A stretch of DNA of 32,921 bases from Cellulomonas uda (GCF_006538705.1 NZ_BJLP01000048.1:1-32921); one strand, 5' to 3'. Positions 9,405 through 17,419 are shown, counted from the stretch's first letter. Numbers and translations are program-made. Notes: generated from the letters alone by a model not told the origin.

Positions 9405-10520
9405 TCAGGAGGTCTGCGACTCCTGCGCGCGGCGCCAGCGGATGCCCGCCTCGATGAAGTCGTCGATGTCGCCGTCGAACACCGCGGCCGGGTTGCCGAC
9501 CTCGTGCTCCGTGCGCAGGTCCTTGACCATCTGGTACGGCTGCAGGACGTACGAGCGCATCTGGTCGCCCCAGCTCGCCTTGATGTCGCCCGCGAGCTCC
9601 TTCTTCGCGGCGCGCTCCTCCTCCTGACGCTGCAGGAGCAGGCGCGACTGCAGGACGCGCAGCGCCGCCGCCCGGTTCTGGATCTGCGACTTCTCGTTCT
9701 GCATCGAGACGACGATGCCCGTCGGGATGTGCGTCATGCGCACCGCCGAGTCCGTCGTGTTGACCGACTGCCCACCCGGACCCGACGAGCGGAACACGTC
9801 GACCTTGATCTCCGACTCCGGGATCTCGATGCTGTCCGTCTGCTCGATCAGCGGGATCACCTCGACCGCCGCGAACGACGTCTGCCGGCGGCCCTGGTTG
9901 TCGAACGGCGAGATCCGCACCAGGCGGTGTGTGCCCGCCTCGACCGACAGGTGCCCGTACGCGTACGGCGCCTTGACCTCGAACGTCGCCGACTTCAGGC
10001 CCGCCTCCTCCGCGTACGACGTGTCGAGCACCGCCGTCGAGTAGCCGTGGCGCTCGGCCCAGCGCAGGTACATGCGCAGCAGCATCTCCGCGAAGTCCGC
10101 CGCATCCACGCCACCGGCACCCGCGCGGATCGTCACGACCGCCTCGCGCTGGTCGTACTCCCCCGCGAGCAGCGTGCGGACCTCGAGCTGGTCGAGGTCC
10201 TTGCGGATCTTGACCAGCTCCGTCTCCGCCTCGGCGAGCGTGTCCTCGTCCTCCATCTCCTGGCCCAGCTCGACCAGGGTCTCGAGGTCGTCGATCCGAC
10301 CGCGCAGCTTGTCGACGCGCTCCAGCTCGCTCTGCGTCGCCGACAGCGCGCTCGTGACCTTCTGCGCCGACTCCGGGTCGTCCCACAGGTCGGGCGCCGA
10401 CGCCTGCTCGGACAGGCGCGCGATCTTCTCCCGGAGTGCGGTCGGGTCGCTCACCGACTGGATGGACTCCAGGGTGGTGCGCAGCTCGCGGATCTCAGCG
10501 GGAAAGTCGGTGGTGGCCAC
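9405..10520 (-). CDS. prfB: Peptide chain release factor 2
   Basis: 371 aa. RF2 releases the peptide at UGA and UAA stop codons. The codon-recognition motif SPF is present (RISPFDNQG), and the catalytic GGQ falls at residues 249-251 in SGPGGQSVN. The GTG at 10520 gives the usual N-terminus ([13 protein letters not shown]). The reading frame is continuous, so the autoregulatory +1 frameshift known from E. coli prfB is absent. A TAACCT sequence ending 8 nt upstream of the GTG may be a leaderless -10 box. In most actinobacteria ftsE follows this gene; here the convergent LacI-family gene does. Confidence 0.97.
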   Translation of the reverse strand: MATTDFPAEIRELRTTLESIQSVSDPTALREKIARLSEQASAPDLWDDPESAQKVTSALSATQSELERVDKLRGRIDDLETLVELGQEMEDEDTLAEAETELVKIRKDLDQLEVRTLLAGEYDQREAVVTIRAGAGGVDAADFAEMLLRMYLRWAERHGYSTAVLDTSYAEEAGLKSATFEVKAPYAYGHLSVEAGTHRLVRISPFDNQGRRQTSFAAVEVIPLIEQTDSIEIPESEIKVDVFRSSGPGGQSVNTTDSAVRMTHIPTGIVVSMQNEKSQIQNRAAALRVLQSRLLLQRQEEERAAKKELAGDIKASWGDQMRSYVLQPYQMVKDLRTEHEVGNPAAVFDGDIDDFIEAGIRWRRAQESQTS

Positions 10521-10645
10521 GACCGTCCAGGTTACCCGCAACCTCATCCGACTCTCGCCGCGGCCCAACGCCGCCTCGGCCGCCCGTCGTCATCGAAGTA
10601 CAACCGCCGCCGTCATTGCCTTTCATTGGCGGTGCTTGCTGGCGA

Positions 10646-10674
10646 TTGCCGCTGCTGTCGACATGTGCTTTAAT
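10646..10674 (+). promoter_or_regulatory. Promoter of the 161-aa protein gene
   Basis: TTGCCG (10646-10651) and TTTAAT (10669-10674) are spaced by 17 bp in a locally AT-rich stretch. Transcription would start near 10681, leaving a leader of about 28 nt that includes the GAGGAG ribosome binding site at 10698-10703. Confidence 0.6.
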
Positions 10675-10708
10675 GGTCCCAACGGAACCTCAGCACCGAG
10701 GAGATCTG

Positions 10709-11194
10709 ATGTCGAACGATCTGCACTTCCACATCCCGCAGGGCTTCACTGGGACGATCACCGTTGGCCAGGACGGCCAGGTCACCGTGACCAGTGCCGC
10801 CCCCGAGCCGGCCGGCGCGTCGCACGCCTGGCCCGACCTCGCCGCAGAAACGGCCGAGAAGCTGGAGGAGATGCTCCAGCGCCAGAAGGACTACGACCCG
10901 TCGACTCGTTCGCGAGATGTCGCCAAGGTGCTCCTGGACCGAGGCTGGTCGCTCTACTCCGTGAACCTGAAGGGCGGCTACGTCCTGTTCACCTACGCGG
11001 GTGACGAACACGGAGTGTCGCTGTACCTCAGCTCGCTGGACCTCAACAACACCAAGGCGTCACAGCGCGAGTTCATGATGAGCCTCCCCGGGGTGGATGT
11101 GCACAAGTCCGACGTCCGGGTGCCCATCAACGGCAAGCACTTCGACCAGGCCCTCGACAGCATCGCCGCGATCGAGAAGTGGGCCGACGGATAG
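10709..11194 (+). CDS. Unrecognised 161-aa soluble protein
   Basis: The ATG at 10709 has GAGGAG 5 nt upstream and a good promoter before it. No family is recognised. Residues 1-32 look beta-rich (FHIPQGFTGTITVGQDGQVTV), followed by a Pro/Ala linker, a charged helix at about 45-62 (ETAEKLEEMLQRQ), and a mixed alpha/beta part with alternating strands (WSLYSVNLKGGYVLFTYAG, VSLYLSSLDL) ending in a helix (DQALDSIAAIEKW). There is no signal peptide, membrane segment or cysteine. It is a lone gene between prfB and the Tad locus, divergent from prfB and convergent with the Tad operon. Its upstream region is AT-richer than its surroundings, which hints at an accessory gene. Confidence 0.8.
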   Translation: MSNDLHFHIPQGFTGTITVGQDGQVTVTSAAPEPAGASHAWPDLAAETAEKLEEMLQRQKDYDPSTRSRDVAKVLLDRGWSLYSVNLKGGYVLFTYAGDEHGVSLYLSSLDLNNTKASQREFMMSLPGVDVHKSDVRVPINGKHFDQALDSIAAIEKWADG

Positions 11195-11275
11195 CGGAGG
11201 CCTGCATGGGCGCTCTTCCAACCCCGTGGGCGGAGGCGACACCGGCACCGCGCACCGTCGCTGGCACGCGGAAGT

Positions 11276-11311
11276 CGAGTCGTCTCCCGTCGACGATTGG
11301 TCGGGGACTCG
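11276..11311. terminator. Possible bidirectional terminator between the 161-aa gene and the Tad operon
   Basis: CGAGTC (11276-11281) pairs with GACTCG (11306-11311), and the stem can be extended by CTCC/GGG after a 2-nt bulge. It lies between convergent genes. No T-run follows, so confidence is modest. Confidence 0.35.
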
Positions 11312-11339
11312 GCTCAGCCAGGACAGACCTCGCGCAGCA

Positions 11340-11819
11340 TCAGTCCGCGGTGGCGCTGGCCTCCGCGTGGATCGTGATGCCGTCCGTCCAGGCGCTCAGG
11401 ACCCATGCCGTCGACGACGGACGGACGCGCGCGACGAGCCCGACCCGCGCCGTGCGAGGGCCGGCGGCGACGGCCTCGCTCACGGCGAACTGGCGCCAAC
11501 CGGCGGTCTCGTCGGGGTGCGCGGCGAGGTAGTCGTCGACCGCGCCGCGCACCGAGCCGTCCGTCAGCGCCAGGCGCGCCTTGCCCTCGTGGCCGTAGTA
11601 GACGTTCTCGCCGATCGAGTCGGAGGCGTCGAGCGCCAGCATGTCCGCGAGCGCGACCAGCCGCTTGTGCTCGAGGTGCAGCTGCGCGGCCGACGCCACG
11701 ACGAGGATGAGCATCGACGCGAAGACCACGACCCCGAACGTCAGGACGATGACCTGGCCGTCGTCGGCTCCGCCCGCGCGGTGCAGGCGACCGCGCAGCG
11801 CCCGCCAGACCCGGCTCAC
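11340..11819 (-). CDS. TadG-like pilus assembly protein
   Basis: 159 aa, last gene of the Tad operon. A basic start leads to DDGQVIVLTFGVVVFASMLILVV, the prepilin-like hydrophobic segment of TadG-type proteins, then a helix (LEHKRLVALADMLALDASDS) matching the TadG N-terminal region in which ALADxxALxA-like motifs are typical, and about 85 residues of exported domain. The usual glutamate at +5 of the processed pilin is a leucine. The GTG start overlaps the stop of the preceding tadE-like gene (GTGA). Likely a minor or anchoring component of the pilus. The large von Willebrand domain of proteobacterial TadG is absent. Confidence 0.75.
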   Translation of the reverse strand: MSRVWRALRGRLHRAGGADDGQVIVLTFGVVVFASMLILVVASAAQLHLEHKRLVALADMLALDASDSIGENVYYGHEGKARLALTDGSVRGAVDDYLAAHPDETAGWRQFAVSEAVAAGPRTARVGLVARVRPSSTAWVLSAWTDGITIHAEASATAD

Positions 11820-12322
11820 CTGATGCTCCGGTACTCGTCGACGACCGCGACGTGGCTCGACGACACGGGGATCTCGAGCGGGACGACGTCACGCACCATG
11901 TCGGGCACGAACGGCAGCGGGACGACGACCTGCACGCGTGCCTCGACGTGCGCGTCGGGCTGCAGGCACGGCGACTGCTCGCACGTCACGACGAGTGCCT
12001 CGGCCGGCTCGTCGTCGAAGCCCTGGTCCTGGAGAGCGACCCCGGTGACGGCCGCGGCTCGGGCGGCCGCCGACGTGGCGTCGTCCGCCGCGACGTACAC
12101 GCGGGCCGCCTCGCGCGCGGCCGACTCGACCGCGTAGCTCGCGGCCTCGAGCCGCGCGAGGACCATCACGAGGTACACGAGCGGCAGCAGCAGGACGAAC
12201 GCGAGGCCGAGGAACTCGACGATCGCGCTCCCGTCGTCGCGCGCGTCGCCGTGGCGGACCCGCGCCGCGAGGCGCGCGACGAGCAGGCGGAGGGCCGGCG
12301 GCACGGGCGTTCCGCCGCTCAC
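11816..12322 (-). CDS. TadE-family minor pseudopilin
   Basis: 168 aa. After a basic cytoplasmic segment comes DDGSAIVEFLGLAFVLLLPLVYLVMVLARLE, a TadE signature with the Gly cleavage site and glutamate at +5. The helix continues with ASYAVESAAREAARVY, and the exported part has two cysteines (CEQSPC) that may form a disulfide. TadE proteins are minor pseudopilins needed for assembling Flp/Tad pili. GTG start, overlapping the preceding stop by 4 nt, and its own stop overlaps the next start, so it is tightly coupled. This is the only pilin-like protein of the locus that keeps the standard glutamate. Confidence 0.85.
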   Translation of the reverse strand: MSGGTPVPPALRLLVARLAARVRHGDARDDGSAIVEFLGLAFVLLLPLVYLVMVLARLEAASYAVESAAREAARVYVAADDATSAAARAAAVTGVALQDQGFDDEPAEALVVTCEQSPCLQPDAHVEARVQVVVPLPFVPDMVRDVVPLEIPVSSSHVAVVDEYRSIR

Positions 12323-12717
12323 GGCAGGTCGTCCTCGGCGATCGCGTGGCCCGTCACCGTGAGCCGGCCCGCAGGGCCGATCAGGCCGATCACCGGAAGC
12401 GGCGCGCGCACCTCGACCTCGATCATCTCCACGCCGTCGACCACGACGCGCCGCGCGGTCACGTCGGACGCGTAGCCGTCGGCCAGCGAGCCGGCGACCA
12501 GCTCCCGCGTGCGTCGTGCGGCGTCGCTCGTCGAGCGGCCGTCGAGCGCGCCGTACCGGGCGCCCGCGGACGCGCTGTCGACCAGCGTGTTGCGCACGTG
12601 CAGCCCGAGCGTGAGCTGCACGATGCCGAGGGCGATCACGACGATCAGGCCGCCGATCAGCACGAAGTCGACGACCGCCGCACCGTCGTCCGCACCCCCG
12701 GCGGCGCGGCGCGTCAG
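12319..12717 (-). CDS. TadE-like protein, probably started at a CTG codon
   Basis: About 132 aa. DDGAAVVDFVLIGGLIVVIALGIVQLTLGLH is a TadE-like N-terminal helix, with Asp where Glu is normal, followed by NTLVDSASAGARYGALDG and a short exported domain. There is no ATG, GTG or TTG between the previous gene's end and the cleavage-site region. The best start is the CTG at 12717-12715, which overlaps the preceding stop (CTGA, as ATGA/GTGA elsewhere in this operon) and has AGGTGA about 6 nt upstream. The frame is also open far upstream, through the pilin gene in another frame, up to a GTG at 13140, so an annotation may extend it; that part is not pilin-like. Confidence 0.75.
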   Translation of the reverse strand: MTRRAAGGADDGAAVVDFVLIGGLIVVIALGIVQLTLGLHVRNTLVDSASAGARYGALDGRSTSDAARRTRELVAGSLADGYASDVTARRVVVDGVEMIEVEVRAPLPVIGLIGPAGRLTVTGHAIAEDDLP

Positions 12718-12974
12718 GTGTTGTTCACCTCGTCGACCGCGTTGCTGAACAGGTTCTGCAGGAGCGGGCGGGCGAGCGTCAGCAGCGCGACGACGAGCGC
12801 CGCGGTCATGAGCGTCACGAGCACCCAGCCGGGCACGTCTCCCCGGTCCCGCCCCGCGGCCCGCAGCCGCCCCGTGAACCAGCCGTGCGTGCGCACCGCC
12901 AGAGTGAGCGTCGAGTCCTGCACGCGGTCCCGCACCCGGGCCACCCGCGCGCTCCCGTGCCGCAGCGTCGTCAT
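12714..12974 (-). CDS. Flp-type pilin subunit candidate
   Basis: 86 aa, started by an ATG with a strong GAGGAGGT 4 nt upstream. About 45 basic cytoplasmic residues precede GDVPGWVLVTLMTAALVVALLTLARPLLQNLF, a single hydrophobic helix, and a short polar tail. Small size, one helix after a Gly-containing site, and position between tadC and tadE genes fit the actinobacterial Flp-like pilin that builds the fibre. The strong ribosome binding site fits the most abundant product of the operon. The N-terminal extension is longer than in classic Flp pilins and the +5 residue is not Glu. Confidence 0.7.
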   Translation of the reverse strand: MTTLRHGSARVARVRDRVQDSTLTLAVRTHGWFTGRLRAAGRDRGDVPGWVLVTLMTAALVVALLTLARPLLQNLFSNAVDEVNNT

Positions 12975-13076
12975 CCGTACCTCCTCGTGAGACCCCGCCG
13001 TGCGGCGGGATGCCGATGGTCGCGACGCGCGGCCGGGCCGGCCGCGGCGTCGTGGTCTGGTCGTGCGTGTCCGTCG

Positions 13077-13121
13077 TGCCGGCGTTCGTCGTGCCGGTGC
13101 TCGTCATGCCGGTGCTCGTGG
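13077..13121. repeat. Three 15-bp tandem repeats between tadC and the pilin gene
   Basis: Units at 13077-13091, 13092-13106 and 13107-13121; the last two share 13 identical leading bases. On the minus strand they fall in an open frame that begins with a GTG overlapping the tadC stop (13140) and read as Thr/Ser/Gly pentapeptides (TSTGM, TSTGT, TNAGT). The roughly 160-nt gap has no other gene. Confidence 0.6.
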
Positions 13122-13136
13122 TGCTCGTCGGGCGGT

Positions 13137-14069
13137 TCACAGGCCCACCTGCAGCACGACGGCACTGGGGAAGACCGCGAACAGGACGGTCACGGGGAGG
13201 ATGAGGAAGACCACCGGGATCATCATCAGGACCTCCTTGCGACCGCCCGTCTCCATGAGGAGGCGGCGACCCTCCTCGCGCACGTCCTGCGCCTGGGCGC
13301 GCAGCACGTCGGCGAGCGGCGCACCGCGCTCGACCGCGACCGCGACGCCCTCGGCGAACCGCGTGAGGGCGGGCACACCGGTCCGGTCCGCGAGGCCGTC
13401 CAGCGCCTGCACGAGCGGCAAGCCGGCGCGCGCGTCGGCGAGCGTGCGCTCGAGCTCGACGCTCAGCTCGCCGTGCGTGCTGCGCGTGACGCGTTCGAGC
13501 GCGCCGAGCGCGCCCTCGCCCGCGCCCACGGCGAGCGCGAGCAGCTCGGCGATCGTCGGCAGCTCGGCGACGATGCGCGACTCGCGCTCGCGGACGCTGC
13601 GGCCGAGCATCCAGTCGGGCGTCAGCACACCGACGAAACCGCAGACCCCGACCAGCACGACGAGCGCGGCCGTCTGCGAGCCGCGCGTCGCGGCGAGCAC
13701 CAGGGCGAGCGCGAGGCCGGCCGCGAGCCCGAGCGCGCCCGCGACCACCTGGCCCGCGCGGAACTGCTCGACGGACTCCGCGCGGCCCGCGCGCTGCAGG
13801 CGGCGCGCCAGCTCGGTCGTCGGTGAGCCGATGCGCGTCACGAGCCGCACGCCGTCGGCGAGCACGGGGGCCAGCAGCCGCTCGAGCACCGGCACCGGGC
13901 CGCGCACGGACGGCAGCCCGAGCAGTCCGGAGCCGGCGCGCCGCGGTCGCAGGTACGGGGCGAGACGTTGGTCGAGCGTGATCCGGCGGCCGCGCAGCCG
14001 CGCCACCACCACGAGCACACCGCACGCGGCGAGCAGGCCCGCGAGACCGCCCTGCACCGTCGGGCTCAT
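13137..14069 (-). CDS. tadC: Tad pilus membrane protein TadC
   Basis: 310 aa from the ATG at 14069, which overlaps the tadB stop (ATGA). It is a type II secretion F-domain protein: two membrane helices in the first half, a cytoplasmic F domain (RESRIVAELPTIAELLALAVGAGEGALGALERV, then RTGVPALTRFAEGVAVAVERGAPLADVLRAQAQDVREEGRR), and a C-terminal hydrophobic segment (MMIPVVFLILPVTVLFAVFP). TadB and TadC form the inner-membrane platform on which the TadA motor extrudes the pilus. The longer open frame upstream is a shadow of tadB. Confidence 0.88.
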   Translation of the reverse strand: MSPTVQGGLAGLLAACGVLVVVARLRGRRITLDQRLAPYLRPRRAGSGLLGLPSVRGPVPVLERLLAPVLADGVRLVTRIGSPTTELARRLQRAGRAESVEQFRAGQVVAGALGLAAGLALALVLAATRGSQTAALVVLVGVCGFVGVLTPDWMLGRSVRERESRIVAELPTIAELLALAVGAGEGALGALERVTRSTHGELSVELERTLADARAGLPLVQALDGLADRTGVPALTRFAEGVAVAVERGAPLADVLRAQAQDVREEGRRLLMETGGRKEVLMMIPVVFLILPVTVLFAVFPSAVVLQVGL

Positions 14070-14926
14070 CGCAGCACCCGCGGGTCCTCGGGCAGCCGCG
14101 CGACGCGGAGCATCAGCGTGTACGCGACGACCGTGCAGGTGGCGCCGGTGAGCAGCACCGCGAAGCCGGCGGGGCTGTCGTACGCGCCGGCCGCCTCGGT
14201 GCGCGTCGCGAGCAGCGCGAGGACGATCCACGGTGCCGCGACCGCGAGGCGCGCGGCGTACACGGTCCAGCTCTGGCGCGCCTCGAGCTCGCCGCGCGTG
14301 CGCACGTCGTCGCGCAGGAACCCGGACAGGGTGCGCAGCAGCCGGCCCAGGTCCGTGCCGCCGACGTCCCGGGTGATCCGCAGCGCCTCGATCACCCGGT
14401 CGGCCACGGGGTCGGCGAGCCGCGCCTTGAGCAGGTCGAGGCTCTCGGCGAACCGACCGGTCGCGCGGTAGTCCTCCCCGAAGGCGCGGAACGGTGCGCG
14501 CAGCTCCTCGGGTCCGCGCTCGCCGACCTGGGCCACGGCTTCGGGGAGCGCGAGGCCAGCACGGATACCGGAGGCGAGGTGGTCCACCACCTCGGGCCAC
14601 AGCTGGCGCAGCCGCGACCGCCGGCGCCGGGCGCGCCCTCGCACGACCGCGAGCGGTGCCACCGCGGCGAACGCCGCGAAGAACAGCGCGACGGTGGGCA
14701 CGCGCGTGAGCCCGATCGCGAGGACGAGCGTCACGATCCCGAGCACCGTGCTCGCGACCGCGAGCCCGCCGGGCGTCACGCCCTGGACCCCGGCCTGCAC
14801 GAGGTCGTCCTGCAGTCGCGCACGCCACCGCCCGGAGCGGCCCTCACCCGAGGTCACCTGCGGCCAGAACGACCACCACACGCACCCGACGCCCGCGCCC
14901 AGCACGAGCCCCACGACCACGTCCAC
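14066..14926 (-). CDS. tadB: Tad pilus membrane protein TadB
   Basis: 286 aa. An N-terminal membrane anchor is followed by a pair of helices (about 50-95) and a type II secretion F domain (LRQLWPEVVDHLASGIRAGLALPEAVAQVG, then ADRVIEALRITRDVGGTDLGRLLRTLSGFLRDDVRTRGELEARQSW), then two C-terminal membrane segments. It pairs with TadC as the platform protein of the Tad machine. The GTG start lies 2 nt after the tadA stop, and its stop overlaps the tadC start, so the three are translated together. Confidence 0.88.
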   Translation of the reverse strand: MDVVVGLVLGAGVGCVWWSFWPQVTSGEGRSGRWRARLQDDLVQAGVQGVTPGGLAVASTVLGIVTLVLAIGLTRVPTVALFFAAFAAVAPLAVVRGRARRRRSRLRQLWPEVVDHLASGIRAGLALPEAVAQVGERGPEELRAPFRAFGEDYRATGRFAESLDLLKARLADPVADRVIEALRITRDVGGTDLGRLLRTLSGFLRDDVRTRGELEARQSWTVYAARLAVAAPWIVLALLATRTEAAGAYDSPAGFAVLLTGATCTVVAYTLMLRVARLPEDPRVLR

Positions 14927-14928
14927 GC

Positions 14929-16155
14929 TCAGCCCCTCGCCCGCAGGAGGGCGGCGAGGTCGATCCCGAGCCGTGCGAAGCGCTCGGTGTGCGGCGGGAA
15001 GCCGTCGCCCCGCACGAGCCGGTCGTCACGCCACGCGAAGATCTCGGCGGTCTCGACGACGCCCTGCTCGGTGCGCCCCGGGATGCCGACGATCTCGCGC
15101 ACACGCCGCCGCCCGCGCGAGTCGTGCCCCAGGTGCACGACGAGGTCCACGCACGACGCGACGGTCGGCACCACGAACCGGTCGGACACGTTCTCGCCCG
15201 CGAGCAGCGGCAGCGTGCAGAGCTTGGTGACGGCCTCGCGCGCCGAGTTGGCGTGGATCGTGCACATCGCGGGGACGCCCGCGTTGAGCGCGATGAGCAG
15301 GTCCAGCGCCTCGGCCTCGCGCACCTCGCCGACGAGCAGCCGGTCGGGGCGCATGCGCAGCGCCTCCTTGACGAGCCGCCGCAGCGGGATCTCGCCCGTG
15401 CCCTCGAGGTTGGGCTGGCGGCACTGCATCGCGACCCAGTCGCGTGCCGCGAGGCGCAGCTCGAAGACCTCCTCGCACGAGATGATCCGCTCGCGCACCG
15501 GCACGGCACCCGACAGCGCGTTGAGCATCGTCGTCTTGCCCGCCTGGGTGGCGCCCGAGACGAGCACGTTGAGGCCCGCGCGCACGGCGGCCGCGAGGAA
15601 CGCCGCGGCGTCGGGCGGCAGCGAGCCGAGCACCACGAGGTCCTCGAGGTGGTCCGCGCGCACGACGTACTTGCGGATGTTGACCACCCAGTCCTTGCGG
15701 GTGATGTCCGGGATCACGGCGTGCAGCCGCTCCCCGCCCGGCAGGGTCGCGTCGACGAACGGGCTGGACAGGTCCAGCCGCCGCCCGGACACCTTGAGCA
15801 TGCGCTCGACCAGCTCGCGGACCTCGACCGCCGTGAGGATCGTCGTCGTCAGCTCCGGCTCACCGCGCCGCGCGACGAACACCTGCTGGGGGTTGTTGAT
15901 CCAGATCTCCTCGACCTCCGGGTCGTCGAGGTAGCGCTGCAGCGGCCCGAACCCGGCCACCGCGTCGAGCACGGCCTTGTGCGCGGCGGCGCCGTCGACG
16001 AGCGGCGGCACGACCCCGAGCACCGAGCGCGCGTCGTAGTCCGCGATCGCGTCCTGCACGAGCGACGTGATCCCCGGGCGGTCGCGCACCGGGTCGATGC
16101 CACGCCGACGGATCAGCTCGCGCACCTCGCGCTCGAGGATCCCGAGCCCTTCCAT
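14929..16155 (-). CDS. tadA: Tad pilus assembly ATPase TadA/CpaF
   Basis: 408 aa. Secretion ATPase of the TadA/VirB11 family and motor of the Flp pilus. An N-terminal domain with the family phrase DPEVEEIWINNPQQVFVARRG leads to the ATPase core: Walker A GATQAGKTT, Asp box ISCEEVFELRL, Walker B RLLVGEVREAEALD and His box CTIHANSA. It is the first gene of the operon; the ATG is preceded by AGGGGGA. No TadZ/CpaE-like gene, secretin or prepilin peptidase is adjacent: a secretin is not expected in a monoderm, but a peptidase must lie elsewhere. The upstream gene is divergent. Confidence 0.94.
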   Translation of the reverse strand: MEGLGILEREVRELIRRRGIDPVRDRPGITSLVQDAIADYDARSVLGVVPPLVDGAAAHKAVLDAVAGFGPLQRYLDDPEVEEIWINNPQQVFVARRGEPELTTTILTAVEVRELVERMLKVSGRRLDLSSPFVDATLPGGERLHAVIPDITRKDWVVNIRKYVVRADHLEDLVVLGSLPPDAAAFLAAAVRAGLNVLVSGATQAGKTTMLNALSGAVPVRERIISCEEVFELRLAARDWVAMQCRQPNLEGTGEIPLRRLVKEALRMRPDRLLVGEVREAEALDLLIALNAGVPAMCTIHANSAREAVTKLCTLPLLAGENVSDRFVVPTVASCVDLVVHLGHDSRGRRRVREIVGIPGRTEQGVVETAEIFAWRDDRLVRGDGFPPHTERFARLGIDLAALLRARG

Positions 16156-16263
16156 GCTTCCCCCTGCGTCGTCGCCCGTTCCCGCTCGCCGGTCCTCACC
16201 CGGCCGACATGGCGACCGCAGCCGCCGTTTCGCCCGACATGTCCGGTCCGTCAGGGCATGCGC

Positions 16264-16269
16264 ACCCTA
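16264..16269 (-). promoter_or_regulatory. Possible -10 box of the Tad operon
   Basis: TAGGGT on the minus strand, about 110 nt before the tadA ATG. The leader between holds a perfect GACATGTC palindrome (16236-16243) and a second GACATG copy at 16205-16210. No good -35 was found. Confidence 0.3.
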
Positions 16270-16420
16270 CGGGAGACGCCTCGCTCCCCGCAGTCGGTTG
16301 TCCACAGTGCGGGTGCGCACCACCCGATCGGGCGCCGAGCCCCGGCTCCCGGTGCCGCGCGCCGGCCGTTGCGCGGGCCCGTGCGGGCCACCGGTCCCGG
16401 ACGTGGTCCCCGGGTACGGC

Positions 16421-16426
16421 TACGGT
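16421..16426 (+). promoter_or_regulatory. Possible leaderless promoter -10 box of the epimerase gene
   Basis: TACGGT ends 6 nt before the GTG at 16433, and no ribosome binding site is visible, which fits a leaderless transcript. Confidence 0.4.
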
Positions 16427-16432
16427 GTGCAC

Positions 16433-17374
16433 GTGACCAGCGCTGCCGACGACGTCCGCACCACTCCTTCCCCCTCGGGCACCCAGCACACCCTGCGGCA
16501 CGGCGACCAGGTCGCCGTCGTCGCGGCGGTCGGCGCGAGCCTGCGCGAGTACCGCGTGGGCTCACGCGACGTGGTGCTCCCGTACTCCGAGGACGAGATC
16601 GCCCCCGCCTTCTCGGGCGCGGTGCTCGCCCCGTGGCCGAACCGCCTCGCGGACGGCCTGTACGGCTACGCCGGCGGGACGTACCAGGTACCGATCACCG
16701 AGCCGGACCGCCTGAACTCGCTGCACGGGCTCGTCGGCTTCACGCCGTTCACCCCGGCGCAGGAGCCCACGGACGATGCCGTCACGCTCACCACGACGAT
16801 CGTCCCGAACCCCGGCTACCCGTGGCCCGTCCGCATCGACGTGACGTACGCCCTGGCCGACGACGGCCTGACGGTCACGACGCGCGCGACGAACCTGGGC
16901 ACGACGAGCGCGCCCTACGGGCTCGGTTTCCACCCGTGGCTGTCCCCGGGCGACGCGAGCGTCGACGAGTGCACGCTGCAGGTGGGAGCGGACCGCCACG
17001 TGACGGTGGACGAGCGTCTGCTGCCCACGGGTACCGAGGAGCTCGAGGGTCACTTCGACCTGCGGGAGCCGCGGGTGCTGCGCGGTGTCGACCTGGACGA
17101 CGCGTGGCTCGCCCCCGTGCGCGACGACGCGGGCCGCACCTGGGCGCGCCTGACGACCCCCGACGGCCGCACGACCGCGATGTGGGCCGACGAGGCGTTC
17201 ACCGCGTGGCAGGTGTGCACGGGCGACCACGTGCCCGGCATCCGACGCCGCGGCGTCGCGGTCGAGCCGATGACCTGCATCGCCGACGCGTTCCGCACGG
17301 GCGACCTGCTGGTCGAGCTCGCGCCCGGCGCGCACCACGAGGCGCGCTGGGGGCTGCGCCTCGAGCAGGACTGA
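16433..17374 (+). CDS. Aldose 1-epimerase family protein
   Basis: 313 aa, soluble, galactose-mutarotase-like fold. Family landmarks are present: WPNRLADGLYGYAGGTYQVPI, the first catalytic-site histidine in NSLHGLVGF, the second in LGFHPWL, and the general-base glutamate in GVAVEPMTC. These enzymes interconvert the alpha and beta forms of free aldoses at the start of sugar catabolism. It may help use sugars imported by systems such as ChvE-MmsAB, although the genes are not linked in an operon. The start is taken as the GTG at 16433 from the -10 box spacing; a GTG two codons earlier is in frame. The long upstream open frame is antisense to tadA. It ends in a strong hairpin shared with the convergent peptidase gene. 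Confidence 0.9.
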   Translation: MTSAADDVRTTPSPSGTQHTLRHGDQVAVVAAVGASLREYRVGSRDVVLPYSEDEIAPAFSGAVLAPWPNRLADGLYGYAGGTYQVPITEPDRLNSLHGLVGFTPFTPAQEPTDDAVTLTTTIVPNPGYPWPVRIDVTYALADDGLTVTTRATNLGTTSAPYGLGFHPWLSPGDASVDECTLQVGADRHVTVDERLLPTGTEELEGHFDLREPRVLRGVDLDDAWLAPVRDDAGRTWARLTTPDGRTTAMWADEAFTAWQVCTGDHVPGIRRRGVAVEPMTCIADAFRTGDLLVELAPGAHHEARWGLRLEQD

Positions 17375-17380
17375 CCTGCG

Positions 17381-17419
17381 GGTCCCTCGCGGCGGCGCGT
17401 CAGTCGCCCGCGAGGGGCC
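17381..17419. terminator. Bidirectional terminator between epimerase and M15 peptidase genes
   Basis: Twelve-nt arms at 17381-17392 and 17408-17419, complementary except for one G-T pair, enclose a 15-nt loop between two convergent stop codons. A short TT follows on the plus strand. Confidence 0.7.

Noticed and set aside
9405..10520. Programmed frameshift in prfB
   Set aside because: The frame is continuous with normal RF2 N-terminal sequence and no in-frame early stop.
13010..13204. Plus-strand 64-codon frame resembling a small hydrophobic protein
   Set aside because: The Val-rich look is the complement of the Thr-rich repeats; it has no ribosome binding site and overlaps tadC antisense.
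12319..14025. 568-codon frame containing the TadE-like protein
   Set aside because: Only the last 132 codons are TadE-like. The rest is a shadow of tadC and of the pilin gene, which has its own strong ribosome binding site.
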